A stretch of DNA of 64,000 nt. Origin: Sphingobacteriia bacterium. GTDB taxonomy: Bacteria; Bacteroidota; Bacteroidia; Chitinophagales; Chitinophagaceae. The first letter of the stretch is position 1; each line of letters begins with the position of its first letter. The stretch covers positions 1 to 64,000 of the forward strand of contig RDZY01000019.1 of NCBI GenBank assembly GCA_004294135.1. Reading direction: 5' to 3'. Positions 45,333 through 53,102 of this stretch are shown piece after piece. The translations under genes were made by a program, and so were the position numbers. The notes beneath the pieces were generated by a model. It ran no database searches. It saw only the letters and a program-made list of their open reading frames with translations, and had not been told where the DNA came from.

Positions 45333-46076
45333 TTGGAAAAAATTGTGATCATACCTACTTTTAATGAGAAGGATACCATTACTTCCATCATTCATGCTGT
45401 AATGGGTCTCCAGTTGGGATACCATATTTTGGTAATAGATGATGGCTCTCCCGATGGAACTGCAGTTATTGTTAAGCATCTAATGACTCAATTCCCCAAT
45501 CAACTATTTATTGAAGAGCGTAAGGGTAAGCTCGGCTTAGGCACAGCGTATATACACGGATTTAAATGGTGTTTGCTAAAAGGGTATGAATATATTTTTG
45601 AGATGGATGCGGATTTTTCACACGATCCCAATGATTTGGAACGTTTGTACCTTGCTTGTAAAAATGGGCCTGCTGATTTATCTATTGGCAGCCGTTACGT
45701 AAAAGGAGGGAAAACAGAAAACTGGCCACTTGATAGGCAGTTGTATTCAAGGGGAGGAGCTTTGTATACCAAGCTGCTTACTTGGATGCCCATTCAAGAT
45801 CCCACAGCAGGATTTGTATGTTATAAACGAGCAGTGCTTGCAGCCATCAATTTCGATATGATTTCTTTTGTAGGATATGCTTTTCAAATTGAAATGAAAT
45901 TTGCTGCTTGGAAGCTGGGGTTTAAAATTACAGAACTGCCCATTACTTTTCGCGATCGCCAAGTAGGGGTTAGTAAAATGAGCAAGGGCATTATTAAAGA
46001 AGGGGTGATAGGAGTTATAAGTATTCAATGGCAAAGTATGTTTAAAAATTATCGCACCCGCCTAAAATCTGCTTAG
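45333..46076 (+). CDS. Polyprenol monophosphomannose synthase-like glycosyltransferase (GT2)
   Basis: A 247-residue cytoplasmic GT-A enzyme of the DPM1 group, which moves mannose or another sugar from a nucleotide donor to a polyprenyl phosphate. Nucleotide-binding motifs are VIDDGSPDGT and DADFSHDP (DxD region). A C-terminal amphipathic part SKMSKGIIKEGVIGVIS is present, but no long membrane domain. The start is TTG (LEKIVIIPTFNE), 3 bases after the exonuclease stop. It converges with the ABC permease gene with a 5-base gap. Glycan target: probably envelope lipid or protein, by inference. Confidence 0.92.
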   Translation: MEKIVIIPTFNEKDTITSIIHAVMGLQLGYHILVIDDGSPDGTAVIVKHLMTQFPNQLFIEERKGKLGLGTAYIHGFKWCLLKGYEYIFEMDADFSHDPNDLERLYLACKNGPADLSIGSRYVKGGKTENWPLDRQLYSRGGALYTKLLTWMPIQDPTAGFVCYKRAVLAAINFDMISFVGYAFQIEMKFAAWKLGFKITELPITFRDRQVGVSKMSKGIIKEGVIGVISIQWQSMFKNYRTRLKSA

Positions 46077-46081
46077 TTTAT

Positions 46082-47788
46082 TTATTCCCTGTATTCACTT
46101 TGTACCGAATTCCAATCCCTTCTCTTAATACTTCCTGCTATTAGCCAAGTACCGATTAATGAAAGTAGTGCTAGCAATAATACTACTGGAATAAAATTAT
46201 AAATAAAGTAATGTAAAATTCCTAGGGTGACAGGAAAAATCAAAGAAAATAGCCCCCTTATAAACCCCGTTCCCTTATTTGTAGCAGTTCTTGCAAAAGG
46301 AAATTCTCTCATGCTGATATATGCAACAAAAAAACAAATCAATAGTTGATTGCTTATGCCAAGTAGTAAATTGGGTATTATATTCCAGCCAATAAATGCA
46401 ACACTCAAAATAATCAATGCAATGGCCAATGGTAAAAAAAATATAGCAATAGTAGCTTTTACTGCTCCGCTAATGATATTTCCTGGTTCTTGAATAGGTG
46501 TTATAAAGTAAATCCAGGCCGCTTTGTATTTGTCAGACTGCTTTAAATTACTCATTGCCTGCAAAATTGTAAAGCCAAGCATATATATAATGGTGAGTAG
46601 TAAAATTTTAGTCCCCAAATTGCTGCTATCCCTTAATTTGTCTGTGCTAAGCAGGTCTTTGTTGCGAAATAGTATTACAAAAAAATACACCATTAAATAT
46701 CCAATAGAAGGGAAGGTTTTCATTTTATAATCTCTACTTCTGCCAATCATTTTCCAAGTAAATAAGAATCCCATTCTCTCCGAGCCTTTTTGTGTGAATA
46801 AAGCAGCTAATTTTTCTGCTAGCCCCTTTCTTTTAAACGCTAATCCTTTATGCTCTGTTTTAATTGTTTGTTCTCCTTGATCACTGCCCGTAATCAGCGT
46901 AAGTTTTTGGTTAAAGGTTGGAGCAAGATATTTTACCACCAGCCAAACAGAAAGAATAGGCATTAAAATACTTAAAATGGTTACTGCAATCAAATAAAGC
47001 GAGCCCCCGCCGTAAAAAACCTTCCATGCGGCAGCAAACCAGTAGGGTGGAGCTAGTATGCCCCAGCTTTTTTCTGGAATTGCATAGGCTTGTAAAGACG
47101 CTTTTTCGATTAGTCGCGGTACAAGCTGATACACCCCAAAAATCAAGATGGCAAATGCAATTTGGAAATAGTTAATGAGGGCTTTGAATTTTTCTGGGGT
47201 AGTAATTTTTAGGACAAGAATATATAATGCATTAATGAGGAAGATGGTGAATAAAGTGGCAAAGGGAATTAGAAATATTAGAATAGCAGCACCATAAAAT
47301 CCTTTTAATAAAAATACGGTAATAATGCCTGCAATATTTAGAGAAATAACCAATTTAGAAGTATGAATTACAATATGCAATAAGCGCGATAAAAGAACAG
47401 TAGTATCGTTTACTGGTTTTGGTAGGATAATATAATTGTCGCGAATATCTATCAGTACTGAAGTGAAATCACTAATTATGGTGAAAGCAAGAATGGTTAT
47501 AAAAAATGAAAAATAAAGGGTGAACTGGGTGATTGGGTCAGCTACAATAAAAAAAGGAATATTAAAAAACAATCCAAGTAAGGCCATCATCAGCATGGTG
47601 AATAGCGTGGCCATTTTAATTGACTTATTTTTTGTTTTTTGTTTGGTTTGTTGTAGGCTCGATGGCCTTCTATCATCCATCACTAGTTTTGCTTTCAAGA
47701 TTGCTTTTAGGTGTTTTATATTTACACCCATTCGAGAATATAATGCTGCGGGTAATAAAGCAATACCCAGAAAAAAACGGTTGATCAT
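46082..47788 (-). CDS. ABC-2 type transporter, membrane protein
   Basis: A 568-residue membrane protein with an estimated 12 hydrophobic segments. Its first part (ALYSRMGVNIKHLKAILKAKLVMDDRR) is cytoplasmic and basic, then several helices such as TLFTMLMMALLGLFFNIPFF. Two halves are recognisable, so it may act as a fused permease. The gene is 11 bases downstream of its ATPase gene. The substrate is unknown; ABC-2 exporters of this size in Bacteroidota often move lipids, drugs or small peptides. No clear homologue with a known substrate was recognised. Confidence 0.8.
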   Translation of the reverse strand: MINRFFLGIALLPAALYSRMGVNIKHLKAILKAKLVMDDRRPSSLQQTKQKTKNKSIKMATLFTMLMMALLGLFFNIPFFIVADPITQFTLYFSFFITILAFTIISDFTSVLIDIRDNYIILPKPVNDTTVLLSRLLHIVIHTSKLVISLNIAGIITVFLLKGFYGAAILIFLIPFATLFTIFLINALYILVLKITTPEKFKALINYFQIAFAILIFGVYQLVPRLIEKASLQAYAIPEKSWGILAPPYWFAAAWKVFYGGGSLYLIAVTILSILMPILSVWLVVKYLAPTFNQKLTLITGSDQGEQTIKTEHKGLAFKRKGLAEKLAALFTQKGSERMGFLFTWKMIGRSRDYKMKTFPSIGYLMVYFFVILFRNKDLLSTDKLRDSSNLGTKILLLTIIYMLGFTILQAMSNLKQSDKYKAAWIYFITPIQEPGNIISGAVKATIAIFFLPLAIALIILSVAFIGWNIIPNLLLGISNQLLICFFVAYISMREFPFARTATNKGTGFIRGLFSLIFPVTLGILHYFIYNFIPVVLLLALLSLIGTWLIAGSIKRRDWNSVQSEYRE

Positions 47789-47799
47789 ATTGGGTTGAT

Positions 47800-48576
47800 T
47801 TATTGGGAATCAAATGCCTGCATAATAGCTGAAGCCGCTTGGTTACTGCCCTCTTTGGCCGTCATTAAAGCGAATATTTTTTCTAGGCTTTCATTACCTT
47901 GCTGTTGTTGAAGTTCTAAGAAACTACCGTCGGCTATTACCATACCTTCATTAATGAATATAATTCTATCACTCACTTTTTCCACTACATCCATCATATG
48001 ACTGCAATAAAAAATAGTTTTCCCATCTTTAGCTAATTTGCTAATCAAATCCTTTACAATAATCACACTATTAGCGTCTAATCCACTCAGAGGTTCATCT
48101 AAAATAATAATATCTGGGTTGTGCAATAAGCCCGAAATTATTAATACTTTCTGTTTCATGCCTTTGCTAAAAGTATCCATCCGCTGGTGAATATTATTTT
48201 CTAGTCCAAAAGCAGTGAGCATTTTAATTATTCTATCTGTCGCTATATCGGTCGGCAAATCGTAGAGTTCTCCCATTAAACTTAAAAATTCCATGGGGGT
48301 AAGTACATCGTATAATTCTGCTAACTCAGGTATATATCCTATTTTTCGTTTTGCTTCAATAGGGTTGTCGCTAAGATTTATCCCAGCTACTGTTACGGTG
48401 CCTTCATAATCGGCAATAAGCCCACAAAGTATTTTTACGGTCGTGCTTTTTCCAGCACCATTAGAGCCAATATATCCAATTATTTGACCAGCATTTATGG
48501 TCAAATTAATTCCCTTAAGGACTTGTTTGTCGCCATAATTTTTAAATACGTTCTTCAGCTCAATTATTGGATTCAT
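47800..48576 (-). CDS. ABC transporter ATP-binding protein
   Basis: A 258-residue ATPase of the drug/ABC-2 exporter group. Walker A is GSNGAGKST, the signature is the divergent FSKGMKQK, Walker B is IIILDEPLSGLD, and the switch His is in YCSHMMD. It is cytoplasmic and energises the membrane protein encoded 11 bases downstream. A promoter with a -33 and a -7 box lies immediately upstream, and the start is only 4 bases from the -7 box. Confidence 0.95.
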   Translation of the reverse strand: MNPIIELKNVFKNYGDKQVLKGINLTINAGQIIGYIGSNGAGKSTTVKILCGLIADYEGTVTVAGINLSDNPIEAKRKIGYIPELAELYDVLTPMEFLSLMGELYDLPTDIATDRIIKMLTAFGLENNIHQRMDTFSKGMKQKVLIISGLLHNPDIIILDEPLSGLDANSVIIVKDLISKLAKDGKTIFYCSHMMDVVEKVSDRIIFINEGMVIADGSFLELQQQQGNESLEKIFALMTAKEGSNQAASAIMQAFDSQ

Positions 48577-48580
48577 ATGC

Positions 48581-48611
48581 TAAATATATAATCTATTTAT
48601 GATTTTACAAA
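48581..48611 (-). promoter_or_regulatory. Promoter of the ABC transporter operon
   Basis: On the minus strand TTTG (48611-48608), a 19-base spacer and TATATTTA (48588-48581), one mismatch from TAnnTTTG. The ATG of the ATPase gene follows after 4 bases, again suggesting a near-leaderless transcript. Confidence 0.55.
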
Positions 48612-48642
48612 GCCCAGGTTATTATTCTATACAACGAATGGC

Positions 48643-48650
48643 TATATTTG
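48643..48650 (+). promoter_or_regulatory. -7 box TATATTTG for the EamA gene
   Basis: An exact TAnnTTTG match, 28 bases before the ATG at 48679. The intergenic stretch 48577-48678 thus carries divergent promoters for the ABC operon and this gene. The -33 region lacks a clean TTG. Confidence 0.5.
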
Positions 48651-48678
48651 AATTCACCCTTAGGAAACCTTCAAATAA

Positions 48679-49551
48679 ATGAAAAAAGCATTTATACAAT
48701 TACATACAGCCGTTTTTTTGGCTGGGTTCACAGGTATTTTGGGCGTACTGATTTCTTTAGACGCAATGCCATTGGTTTGGTATAGAATTATGATTACTGT
48801 TTTCAGTCTTTCTTTATTAACCTGGGCTTTTAAAAAGCCAATCTTACTTCCTAAGAAATCTGTTCTAAAACTATTCTTTATTGGAACCTTAATTGCGTTG
48901 CATTGGGTGGCATTTTATGCCAGTGTAAAACTGAGTAATGTATCCATTGCCTTGGTTTGTTTTTCTTCGGTAGGATTATTTACAGCATTGTTAGAACCTA
49001 TATTTGTAACCCGAAAAATAAACTGGGCCGAATTACTACTAGGCGGATTGAGTCTCGCTGGTATTTGCCTTATTTTTCAATTCGATCAGAGGTATCGATT
49101 GGGAATTATAGTGGGATTGATTTCAGCTTTTTTAGCTGCTTTATTTTCGGTATTAAATAAGCGCAATATGGATATTGCAGAACCAAGTGTAATGATATTA
49201 TATGAACTTACGGGAGGGTTGGTATTGCTTACCGTACTCATGCCCATATACATTTTCTTGTATCCACTTACAGTTGTAATTCCAACCCTAAGCGATTGGG
49301 GTTGGTTATTCATATTGAGTTGGTTGTGTACAATAATAGGTATGCAATTGATGTTGGCTTCATTAAAAAAAGTGTCTGCTTTTACACAAAATTTATCATT
49401 AAATCTTGAGCCAGTTTATGCCATTGCTATGGCATTTATTTTTTTTGATGAAAGCAAAGCTGTGCAACCCAGTTTTTATTATGGAGTATCGCTTATATTA
49501 CTTTCTGTAGTATTACAAATGTTTCGGTTGATACGTTTGAAACGCAGTTAA
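48679..49551 (+). CDS. EamA family (DMT) transporter
   Basis: A 290-residue membrane protein with ten predicted helices in two repeated EamA halves. Family patterns are GALYTGVIAY-like helix ends here read as HWVAFYASVKLSNVSIALVCF and LEPVYAIAMAFIFFDE near the end. It would export a small metabolite such as an amino acid or drug. The substrate is not predictable. The stop touches the stop of the convergent PAS gene with no gap, and transcription starts at its own -7 box. Confidence 0.92.
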   Translation: MKKAFIQLHTAVFLAGFTGILGVLISLDAMPLVWYRIMITVFSLSLLTWAFKKPILLPKKSVLKLFFIGTLIALHWVAFYASVKLSNVSIALVCFSSVGLFTALLEPIFVTRKINWAELLLGGLSLAGICLIFQFDQRYRLGIIVGLISAFLAALFSVLNKRNMDIAEPSVMILYELTGGLVLLTVLMPIYIFLYPLTVVIPTLSDWGWLFILSWLCTIIGMQLMLASLKKVSAFTQNLSLNLEPVYAIAMAFIFFDESKAVQPSFYYGVSLILLSVVLQMFRLIRLKRS

Positions 49552-50511
49552 TTACTCGCGTGTTCCTTTAACTATTTGCTGAACAATGGAATCCATTTTT
49601 TTAGCGTTTTCAATAAGGCCATTTAGTAATTCAATAGTATCCGATGATTCTGTTTTTGGAAGTAGTAAATTAAGCACGTTTACCACTCCCATAATATTGG
49701 CTAGTGGGGCGCGTAATTCATGCGATTGTAAAAAAGCAATTTTTTTGAACCTTTTAAGTTGATCCAAAACTTTTAGTTCTGCCGTTTTGCGAATATCAAT
49801 ATTAGTAGTGTTTAGTGCTACACCTACCAGTAAATTTTGGGAATCATACACAGGATAGTAGAGGTATTCAAACCATATTTCTTTACCTGTATTTAATTGT
49901 ACGGTTCTCTCAGATTTAATGATTTTTCCATTTAAAGCCGAATTAAATCTAGACATGAAAATAGGTAGAACAGTTGGGTGAATATGATCGCGAATATCTG
50001 CTCCAATTAAAAGTGCTTTGTTAGAAATAGTGATGGCTGCTTCATTGGCTGCTCTATTAAAATTAAATATTTTATAATCTGCACCAACCAATATATTGGA
50101 ATCAACCGTACTGTCTAAAATAGCATTTAGTTTAAGTTGATTTTGAAAGCATTCAGATATGTCGTGACCAATGCATACAATGCCATTTGGATTGCCTGCT
50201 GTATCAATATTACAAGTAAATTCCCATTGGGTGGTAAGTATGCTATTTAACGATGGCTTTCTCAATGAAACCTGTATTCCCTTTCCAGGTTCAACAATAC
50301 ATTTTTGCACAGCCTCCATCATTGCCTCATGATCTTCTTCCATTACAGCATAAGTAGCTGGCCTTCCTATTACTGTATCACCCTGTGCAATGAATATATT
50401 ATTAAAATGATTGTTACTATAGGTATAGAAACCTTCCATATTCACAAATGTCAAGTAGTAACCATTGGCATTTATTAACGCATTGGCAAAATCAATAATC
50501 TGTTTCTCCAA
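49552..50511 (-). CDS. PAS-HisKA protein lacking the ATPase domain
   Basis: A 319-residue cytoplasmic protein. Two PAS domains are seen (about 10-125 and 125-245, with GHDISECFQNQL and GVALNTTNIDIRKT at their ends). A HisKA-like helix pair follows with the phospho-acceptor His in FLQSHELRAPLANIMG near residue 265. The protein ends about 50 residues later and has no HATPase domain, so it cannot autophosphorylate in the normal way. It may be a phosphotransfer or sensing partner of another kinase. The start is TTG (LEKQIIDFAN); no in-frame ATG is close. It follows an AT-rich hairpin after the TonB receptor gene. Confidence 0.8.
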   Translation of the reverse strand: MEKQIIDFANALINANGYYLTFVNMEGFYTYSNNHFNNIFIAQGDTVIGRPATYAVMEEDHEAMMEAVQKCIVEPGKGIQVSLRKPSLNSILTTQWEFTCNIDTAGNPNGIVCIGHDISECFQNQLKLNAILDSTVDSNILVGADYKIFNFNRAANEAAITISNKALLIGADIRDHIHPTVLPIFMSRFNSALNGKIIKSERTVQLNTGKEIWFEYLYYPVYDSQNLLVGVALNTTNIDIRKTAELKVLDQLKRFKKIAFLQSHELRAPLANIMGVVNVLNLLLPKTESSDTIELLNGLIENAKKMDSIVQQIVKGTRE

Positions 50512-50516
50512 AATGA

Positions 50517-50547
50517 AAATATTAGTTAATGAAGTTAACTAATATTT
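50517..50547 (-). terminator. AT-rich hairpin between TonB receptor and PAS gene
   Basis: 13-base arms (50517-50529 and 50535-50547), core ATTAGTTAA and its complement, with a 5-base loop. On the minus strand the stem is followed by TCATTTT, so it can terminate the TonB-receptor transcript. It sits 5 bases before the TTG of the PAS gene and could also be an operator. Confidence 0.55.
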
Positions 50548-50563
50548 CGAGAAACAAATTATT

Positions 50564-53014
50564 TTAAAATTCTACTATAAACCCAATTGTGGGTGTAACA
50601 CTCACGTCGTTATTACTTAGTAAGAATGGGATAGCGTTACTGCCATTGGATTTGATGGGTTGTGCATCAGTAGTAATAAATCCACTATTATCTACAGTTC
50701 GCTTAAATGTATAAGAAGGAGGGGCGGGACTTTTAGCGAGGTACCAATTGGTTATATCAATGAATAAATCGAGTGTTACTCTTTTATAATACCATTTTTT
50801 ATCGATGCGAATATCACTACTGTTAAATGCAGTTGTTCGCTGGCTGTTAATTTGATTAAAGTCAAGACTACCTGTTCCCAGTACTAAAAAATTTTGTCTA
50901 CTTGCAGCTAAGTCAAATGGTGTAAATGGCACACCACCTTGATAACGAAATTTCAAACCCATCTCCCAATTTCTATTGAACTTGTATCCAATTACAGTGC
51001 TTAGTAAGTGACGATTGTCCCAAGAGCTAGCGGTATAGCCCGTATTGGCATTGGTATATTGGCTTACAAACCAAGTATAACTCACAACACCAAAAAATCG
51101 TTTCGTAAGTTTTTGTTGTGCAAAAAATTCAAAACCATAAGCGCGTCCTTTTCCATTGGTGGTAATATCTTCATTACCCAATACGCTAAAATCACCACCT
51201 TGGTTAGATAAGCTAATGCCATTTCTATTGCTAATGGGCACTTGGTTATACTGTTTATAAAAAGCTTCAAAAGTAAATCGTGTAGCAGTTGCCGGCATAA
51301 ATTCTATTCCTGCAATATAATGGGTGCTGCTGGTATAATCGGCGTCTTTATTCACCAATATATTGTTGTTGTTTCTGAAGCCTAATGCGGTGTAAGGTAA
51401 AATTTTATAGTACTTGCCAATAGAAGCACTTAAAGTGAATTTATCGGTAAGAATATAACTCAAAGCAATGCGTGGTGATAATGTTTTGAGTGGATTCATA
51501 CCCGTATTGGTAAAACTGTTCTGGTCAACACGCAAGCCACCACTAATGCCCAGTTTATTATTGATGAATCTTTTTCCAATTTGTGTGAATGCACCAAAAC
51601 GCCCCATGCTGATATTTCCCCAAAAATTATTTACCACTGCAGGCTGAATAATATTACCGTTGTTGTCTGTTACTGCTACGCTTATAAGCTGTTGGGTACG
51701 ATTGCTCTGCTGTACCAATTGAGCCATAGCTCCATAACTTATTTTGAATCCGTTACTAATTTTATTCACGTCAAAACGCAATTTGTGTTCTGTTTCTCTG
51801 GAGTTGTAACTTAAAGTGTTTAATCCTTTAATGGGGCCAAGATTGTTCTCGTATTTATCTAGTTGGTTATTGAAAGTATTGCTGCTTAAAGCCAAATTCC
51901 AATAACCATTTGCCAATAAGTGTTTGATGGAAGCACCAATGGTATAATTCCATTGTTGCACAGCAGGATTGCTGTTGAGTGCATATAATTTTTCGGGAGT
52001 TGATTTTTTGGGAGCGGCAAAACTAAATTCATCAATAGCGCCAACACCCAACAACGTAAGTGTTGTTTTTTTGCTGAGTTGGTGTGTTACCTTGTATTGA
52101 AAATCCCAATAGTTGGGGCGTATAGGCAGGTCGATGGCTTTAAAAAGCAGTTGTAAATAACTTCTTCTTGCAGAGGCAAGAAAACTTGTTTTCCCAGAAG
52201 AGCCAATGGGGCCATCAAAAGTAGCAGCCAGCTCTGTGGCACTCAGTCGAATATTACCCTGCAACCTATTTAAATTTCCTCTTTTTTGTTTGAATTCAAA
52301 CACAGAAGAAAGTGTATTATCGAATCTTGCGTCAAAGGCAGAAGAGCTGAGTTTAACATCTTCAATAAAACTCACATTCAAAATACCAGCAGGGCCACCT
52401 GCACTTCCTTGTGTGGCAAAATGGTTAATGACTGGTATTTCTATCCCATCTAAATAATATACATTTTCGTTGGGAGAGCCACCCCTAATAATAATATCAT
52501 TTCTAAAACCTGCAGTGCTGGCAGTGCCACCAACACCGGGTAGTGCTTGTATAACCCGAGATATGTCAAAATTCCCACCTGGATTACTTTTGATCTCTTC
52601 TGTTGTTAACCGCTGCACACTAAGTGGGGTTTCTAGTGTAGCCGCTTTGGCTGATTTATTTCTATTGGTACTATTTACCGTAATATTTTCTAATTGGTTT
52701 ACCAGCAGTTCTAATTCAATCACCATATTGTTTTCATTACCACTGGTAATGCCCACATTGTATTTGGTAATGGGCGAATAACCAATGCTGCTGATGGTGA
52801 TGGTATAAGCGCCAGATTCAATACCCTTTATATTGAATCTACCCGAACTATCAGTAATTGCAGCTAAGGAACTGCGTTCGATTTTTATAGTCGCCCCACC
52901 AACAGCGGTCTGAAACTGTTTGTCCACCACCTGTCCCGACAAAACTCCGTTCTTCTGAGCCATTGCCCCAAGTGTGAATGCGAGGGCAAAAGCCAATACC
53001 ATTAATTTTTTCAT
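50564..53014 (-). CDS. TonB-dependent receptor 3
   Basis: An 816-residue outer-membrane receptor with a signal peptide (MKKLMVLAFALAFTLGAMAQ, cleaved after AMAQ). A carboxypeptidase-regulatory-like domain (NGVLSGQVVDKQFQTAVGGA), a plug with the segment ALPGVGGTASTAGFRNDIII, RGGSPNENVYYLDGIEIP, and a barrel ending IGFIVEF. It is smaller than the two Oar-like receptors and closer to the FecA/CirA-like layout. The ATG at 53014 is preferred to a TTG at 53017. It diverges from the S9 peptidase gene at 53103, so the peptidase may make peptides for it; that is inference. The ligand is unknown. Confidence 0.9.
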   Translation of the reverse strand: MKKLMVLAFALAFTLGAMAQKNGVLSGQVVDKQFQTAVGGATIKIERSSLAAITDSSGRFNIKGIESGAYTITISSIGYSPITKYNVGITSGNENNMVIELELLVNQLENITVNSTNRNKSAKAATLETPLSVQRLTTEEIKSNPGGNFDISRVIQALPGVGGTASTAGFRNDIIIRGGSPNENVYYLDGIEIPVINHFATQGSAGGPAGILNVSFIEDVKLSSSAFDARFDNTLSSVFEFKQKRGNLNRLQGNIRLSATELAATFDGPIGSSGKTSFLASARRSYLQLLFKAIDLPIRPNYWDFQYKVTHQLSKKTTLTLLGVGAIDEFSFAAPKKSTPEKLYALNSNPAVQQWNYTIGASIKHLLANGYWNLALSSNTFNNQLDKYENNLGPIKGLNTLSYNSRETEHKLRFDVNKISNGFKISYGAMAQLVQQSNRTQQLISVAVTDNNGNIIQPAVVNNFWGNISMGRFGAFTQIGKRFINNKLGISGGLRVDQNSFTNTGMNPLKTLSPRIALSYILTDKFTLSASIGKYYKILPYTALGFRNNNNILVNKDADYTSSTHYIAGIEFMPATATRFTFEAFYKQYNQVPISNRNGISLSNQGGDFSVLGNEDITTNGKGRAYGFEFFAQQKLTKRFFGVVSYTWFVSQYTNANTGYTASSWDNRHLLSTVIGYKFNRNWEMGLKFRYQGGVPFTPFDLAASRQNFLVLGTGSLDFNQINSQRTTAFNSSDIRIDKKWYYKRVTLDLFIDITNWYLAKSPAPPSYTFKRTVDNSGFITTDAQPIKSNGSNAIPFLLSNNDVSVTPTIGFIVEF

Positions 53015-53087
53015 CAAATCATCCGTTTATAAAATACATTTAGGCAACAACGCCAATTGAAGATTGTTTAATTATCTTCGGAAATAA

Positions 53088-53095
53088 CAAAATTA
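53088..53095 (-). promoter_or_regulatory. Possible -7 box TAATTTTG for TonB receptor 3
   Basis: A match to TAnnTTTG on the minus strand, 73 bases from the ATG at 53014. No TTG at -33 is visible, and this box lies within the start region of the divergent peptidase. Confidence 0.3.
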
Positions 53096-53102
53096 GACTA
53101 AT

